From the NCBI RefSeq assembly GCF_039524395.1, contig NZ_BAAAGO010000024.1: a stretch of DNA of 64,000 nucleotides; one strand, given 5' to 3'. How positions within the stretch are numbered: position 1 is the stretch's first letter; each line of letters begins with the position of its first letter. Origin of the DNA: Micropruina glycogenica (lineage in GTDB: Bacteria > Actinomycetota > Actinomycetes > Propionibacteriales > Propionibacteriaceae). The notes under the pieces were generated by a model. It worked only from the letters and a program-made list of their open reading frames with translations, was not told the origin of the DNA and did not search any database. Of the stretch, positions 61,075 to 64,000 are shown one piece after another. A program made the position numbers and the translations under genes.

Positions 61075-61905
61075 TCAGACCGCGTAGTCGACGACCACGG
61101 GGGAGTGATCGCTCATTCGATCCTCGTAACTGGGTTCACGGTCGGTGCCGCCGGTAACGGCGCCGGCCGCCAGTGCAGGTGAGGCCAGGTGGTAGTCGAT
61201 GCGCCAGCCGGTGTCATTGCCCCAGGCCTGGCCGCGCCACGTCCACCACGAGAAGGGTCCGGTGTCATGGGGGTGCAGGCTGCGCACGACGTCCACCAGG
61301 GTGCGCGGGCCGAGCAGCCGTCCGAACCACTGCCGCTCGTCGGGTCGAAACCCCGGTTGCCGCAGGTTCGCCGTCGGGTTGGCCAGGTCGGCCCGGGTGT
61401 GGGCGATGTTGAAGTCGCCGAGCACCAGAAACTCGCGGCCCGCGCGCCGCGCATCCAAACGCGCGCGGGTCAGGTAGCGGCCGAACGACGCCATGAAGCG
61501 CAGCTTGCGGCGCTGTTTGGCGGCCCACTCGGGGCCGTAGTCAGGGTTGCCGCCCTTGGGCAGGTACAGCGAGCCGACGGTCAGCGGTGGTCCGTCCGGC
61601 GGGTCGAGATCGACCTCCAGGTAGCGGCCCTCGTGGTCGAAGCTGCGGCTGCCGAAGCCCGTGCGCACCGCCGACGGCGCCCAGCGCGCCAACACGGCGA
61701 CGCCGTTGCGCCCGGCACGGCTGCCGGCGTCGTAACTGAGCCGGTACTGCGGCCGCGCGTCCACCGGCAGGTCGTCCACCCCGCACCGCACCTCTTGCAG
61801 GGCCACGATGTCGGGCCCGCGCTGCTCGAGCCAGGTACCGAAACCACGCCGCACCGACGCCCGAATGCCGTTCACGTTGGCGGTGGCGATGCGCAGCGTG
61901 GTCAC
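61075..61905 (-). CDS. xth: Exodeoxyribonuclease III / AP endonuclease
   Basis: 276 aa. Catalytic motifs of the exonuclease III family: IVALQEVRC (metal Glu), GSLYLPKGGNPDYG, VLGDFNIAHTRADL, WWTWRGQAWGNDTGWRIDYHL and SDHSPVVVDYAV. It cleaves at abasic sites in base excision repair. The GTG start gives the standard LRIATANVNGIRAS N terminus; TAACTT lies eight bases upstream. Confidence 0.94.
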   Translation of the reverse strand: MTTLRIATANVNGIRASVRRGFGTWLEQRGPDIVALQEVRCGVDDLPVDARPQYRLSYDAGSRAGRNGVAVLARWAPSAVRTGFGSRSFDHEGRYLEVDLDPPDGPPLTVGSLYLPKGGNPDYGPEWAAKQRRKLRFMASFGRYLTRARLDARRAGREFLVLGDFNIAHTRADLANPTANLRQPGFRPDERQWFGRLLGPRTLVDVVRSLHPHDTGPFSWWTWRGQAWGNDTGWRIDYHLASPALAAGAVTGGTDREPSYEDRMSDHSPVVVDYAV

Positions 61906-61962
61906 GGCAGCCCAAGTTACCTGCCCTGGCGTGCCGAGTGCTCGACGCGAATACTGACCACC

Positions 61963-62522
61963 ATGGGCACACTCAGCTACGGCATGATCACGTCGCTCGA
62001 CGGCTACGCCGAGGGCCCGGACGGACGGTTCGACTGGGCGACGCCCGACGAGTCGACGCACCGCTTCGTCAACGAGCGCGAGCGTGAGTTCGGCACCTAC
62101 CTGACGGCCGGCGCCTGTTCGAGACCATGCAGGTCTGGGCCGAGGACGACTGGCTCCAAGGCGAGCCGGACGTGCTGCACGAGTACGCCGACATCTGGCG
62201 CGACCGCGACAAGATCGTCTACTCCACCACCATGGCCGCACCCACGCTCGCCCGCACCCGGCTCGAACGCACCCTCGACCTCGACGCCGTGCGGGCCCTG
62301 AAGGAATCGACGGACGCCGGCATCTGCGTCGGCGGGCCCACCCTCGCCGCTGCGTTGATGAGGGCGCGGCTGGTGGACGAGCTGACCATGTACATCGCAC
62401 CGGTGGTGGTCGGCGCCGGTGCGCCGGCCCTGCCGGGGGTGTCGCTCGACCTCACCCTGCTCGAGGAGCGCCGGCTCGGGGACGGATTTCTGTACGTGCG
62501 TTACGCGATTCGCAACCCGTGA
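61963..62522 (+). pseudogene. Dihydrofolate-reductase-family protein, single-base deletion
   Basis: From the ATG: MGTLSYGMITSLDGYAEGPD and GRFDWATPDESTHRFVNERE, then the frame breaks near 62103. Sequence CTGACGGCCGGCGCCTGTTCGAGACC would read LYGRRLFETMQVW if one T stood between CTG and ACG, and the other frame continues as MQVWAEDDWLQGEPDVLHEY to CVGGPTLAAALMRARLVDEL and GDGFLYVRYAIRNP. Family is RibD C-terminal/DHFR-like. Either a recent pseudogene or a sequencing error. AATACT lies seven bases before the ATG (leaderless). Confidence 0.82.
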
Positions 62523-62543
62523 CGAGGGCTCACCTTCTCGGGG

Positions 62544-63035
62544 TCAGCGATAGTTGGCGAATTGAACCGCGAAGTCGTAGTCGGCTGCCTGAATCAGTCG
62601 TTGGCAGGCCTGCAGGTCGTCACGCTTCTTGCTGAACACCCGCAGCTCGTCGCCCTGCACCTGGGTGCGCACGCCCTTGGGCCCCTCGTCGCGAATCAGC
62701 TTGGCGATCTTGCGGGCGTCGTCGCCCGAAATGCCCTGCTGCATGGTGGCGGTCAGCTTCCAGATCTTGCCCGACAGCCGCGGGTCGCCCGGCTTGAGCG
62801 CCTTCAGGTCGATCTTGCGCCGCACCAGCATGGTCTGCAGCACGTCGAGCACCGCCTTGACCCGCTCTTCGCCGGACGCCTCCAGCTCGATCACGTCGCC
62901 GGAGTGCTTGATCGAGGCGTCGGTGCCCTTGAAGTCGTAGCGATTGCGGATCTCTTTGCTGGTCATGTTGACCGCGTTCTCCAACTCTTGGGCGTCGTAC
63001 TTGCTGACCACATCGAACGAGCTGTCTCCGGCCAT
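62544..63035 (-). CDS. yajQ: YajQ-family nucleotide-binding protein
   Basis: 163 aa, the usual length. Signature sequences: SSFDVVSKYDAQELENAVN, EIRNRYDFKGTDASI, KALKPGDPRLSGKIWKLTATM, QGISGDDARKIAKLIRD and QGDELRVFSKKRDDLQ. Members bind RNA or cyclic di-GMP in some bacteria; the role here is unknown. GAGGAAG precedes the ATG. Confidence 0.94.
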   Translation of the reverse strand: MAGDSSFDVVSKYDAQELENAVNMTSKEIRNRYDFKGTDASIKHSGDVIELEASGEERVKAVLDVLQTMLVRRKIDLKALKPGDPRLSGKIWKLTATMQQGISGDDARKIAKLIRDEGPKGVRTQVQGDELRVFSKKRDDLQACQRLIQAADYDFAVQFANYR

Positions 63036-63114
63036 CGTCGCTTCCTCATCTGTGACTGTCGTGGATTGGTGGGCTCCGGCCCGGTGTTGCTATCTTTGTC
63101 GTCGGCCCCAACCT

Positions 63115-63196
63115 GGCAGGTTGCCCGAGCGGCCAAAGGGAGCGGTCTGTAAAACCGTCGGCATCGCCTACGTAGGTTCGAATCCTACACCTGCCA
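63115..63196 (+). tRNA. tRNA-Tyr (anticodon GTA)
   Basis: 82 nt. Acceptor stem GGCAGGT / ACCTGCC (63115-63121 and 63189-63195), D arm CCCGAGCGGCCAAAGGG, anticodon loop CTGTAAA with GTA at 63149-63151, a long class II variable arm and T arm TAGGTTCGAATCCTA. The 3' CCA is not fully encoded (ACCG follows). Confidence 0.95.
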
Positions 63197-63206
63197 CCGC
63201 CACGAT

Positions 63207-63238
63207 CCCCTGGTGAACGATCTGTTCGCCAGGGGTTT
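63207..63238 (+). terminator. Rho-independent-like terminator after tRNA-Tyr
   Basis: CCCCTGGTGAAC (63207-63218) pairs with GTTCGCCAGGGG (63224-63235) around a five-base loop, with one G-T pair, followed by only three T residues. A strong stem with a short U tract, as common in high-GC bacteria. Confidence 0.7.
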
Positions 63239-63368
63239 CGCCTTGTCGCCCCGCTATTGCCCTTACCGGCGAGCGCAGCGTCCCGAATTCTCGTTCCGGC
63301 GAATCGCCGAAAGCGACTTCGGCTCGATCTTCGAGGTTGTCGCAGGCGTGTCACCTAGACTGGTCGGC

Positions 63369-63872
63369 ATGCTCATGCAGCGAGCGCTTCCCTTGCCAAC
63401 GCCGGCGAGGCCGGCAGGCGTAGTGATCCGACCGCAGGTGGCGGGTGACAGTGTTGCGCTGGGCGCCCTCTACTGGGACTCCTACCCCAAGGGCGTGGCA
63501 GCCGTCGATCTCGAAGACGCCATCGAAGAGATGGAGGGCGTGTTCGAGGGCGAGTACGGCACCCCGGTCGAGTCGGCTTCCCTGGTGGTCACCGACAACG
63601 CGGGCGCGCTGCTGGGATGCATCCAGACCGTCACCAGCCCGCCGTGGGAGGGCATTCCCGCGGTGCCGTTCGTGATCGAACTGTTCGTGCACCCGGGTCA
63701 GCGGCGCCGCGGCCTGGGTTCGCTGCTGTTGCTGACGGCGGCGCAGGCCGTGCACGAAGAGGGCTGGGAGAGCATCGCGCTGAACGTGCAAGAAGAGACC
63801 GCCGCCGAGGCCACCCACCTGTACCGGGCGCTCGGGTTCACCGAGATCACGCCGGCCGCGGTCGAGAGCTGA
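63369..63872 (+). CDS. GNAT-family N-acetyltransferase
   Basis: 167 aa. GNAT core: VIRPQVAGDSVALGALYWDS, FVIELFVHPGQRRRGLGSLLLLTAAQ (acetyl-CoA loop R-R-x-G-x-G/S), and ALNVQEETAAEATHLYRALGFTEI. The ATG at 63369 is seven bases after TAGACT (63356-63361), so the mRNA is probably leaderless; the frame is open further upstream through the terminator, which argues against a longer start. Substrate unknown. Confidence 0.87.
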   Translation: MLMQRALPLPTPARPAGVVIRPQVAGDSVALGALYWDSYPKGVAAVDLEDAIEEMEGVFEGEYGTPVESASLVVTDNAGALLGCIQTVTSPPWEGIPAVPFVIELFVHPGQRRRGLGSLLLLTAAQAVHEEGWESIALNVQEETAAEATHLYRALGFTEITPAAVES

Positions 63873-64000
63873 GCGCTCGGCCGAGACGCGCGCCCCGCTG
63901 ATCCTGTGGACTCATGTCAAGATGCCCGCTTGGGTTGGGTCGTTGACTCATTTCGTTTTGCCCGCGTCATTTTTGTTCGGGATAGGTAGACGTGGTTGCG
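63873..64000. other. Intergenic end of the window with an imperfect direct repeat
   Basis: No gene seen. GGACTCATGTCAAGATGCCCGC (63908-63929) and TGACTCATTTCGTTTTGCCCGC (63944-63965) are two imperfect copies 36 bases apart. They may be the edge of an insertion sequence or of another dispersed repeat continuing beyond the window. Confidence 0.4.

Noticed and set aside
61189..62301. 370-aa plus-strand frame joining antisense xth to the DHFR-like N terminus
   Set aside because: Its first two thirds are the antisense of exonuclease III; only the part from 61963 has family-like sequence.
63213..63872. Longer start for the terminal acetyltransferase at 63213
   Set aside because: It would run through the tRNA terminator hairpin; the ATG at 63369 has a well-placed -10 box and a normal GNAT length.

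Overview
The window is high-GC DNA from an actinomycete (Actinomycetota). The evidence is GTG starts, strong codon GC bias, a menaquinone-based respiratory chain, an MptB-type polyprenol-phosphomannose transferase, and many small dispersed repeats. The style of the repeats (one encodes runs like LVELVET or STSSTSG, another is a CCCGGCG-AA-CGCCGGG palindrome) suggests Propionibacteriaceae or a close relative. That placement is inference.

Layout. 1-6.6 kb: the end of a RecB-like nuclease, menG, an ABC ATPase/permease pair, a fatty-acid desaturase and isochorismate synthase (menaquinone entry). 6.7-25 kb: a menaquinone reductase (MenJ-like), the complete 14-gene complex I operon nuoA-N and a polyprenyl diphosphate synthase, then at 25-26.4 kb an NDH-2. 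So quinone synthesis and both NADH:quinone entry points sit together. 26.6-31.4 kb: an amidase, then the pyridoxal-phosphate locus pdxR <> pdxS-pdxT. 31.7-39.8 kb: a frameshifted lipoprotein, an acetyltransferase, an M13 peptidase, a very large acyl-CoA dehydratase activase-like protein and a divergent TetR with a perfect palindromic operator. 39.8-48.4 kb: a minus-strand assimilatory sulfur operon led by a Cys-ending leader peptide (sulfite reductase, a fused CysH-CysD, CysN, a sirohydrochlorin chelatase) that runs on into 2-oxoacid:ferredoxin oxidoreductase korA-korB. 48.5-51.7 kb: alpha/beta hydrolase, mannosyltransferase, hydroxyisobutyryl-CoA-hydrolase-like protein. 51.8-60.6 kb: an unusual five-gene minus-strand operon (1171-aa unknown protein, pentapeptide-repeat protein, two phage-tail-collar-type proteins, cholesterol-oxidase-like flavoprotein). 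61-64 kb: exonuclease III, a frameshifted DHFR-family gene, YajQ, tRNA-Tyr and an acetyltransferase.

Two things stand out. First, small repeats have entered operon junctions and coding regions while keeping translation open. Six 53-bp repeats between nuoC and nuoD form a chain of 18-codon mini-ORFs, each joined to the next by a 4-base ATGA overlap. A palindrome at nuoD-nuoE lies in another mini-ORF overlapping both genes. Repeat-coded peptide links CysH to CysD, splits the two halves of isochorismate synthase and tails PdxT. Second, the five-gene collar/pentapeptide/flavin-oxidase operon has no other phage genes and no function I can assign.

All functional calls come from reading motifs by eye; no database search was run.
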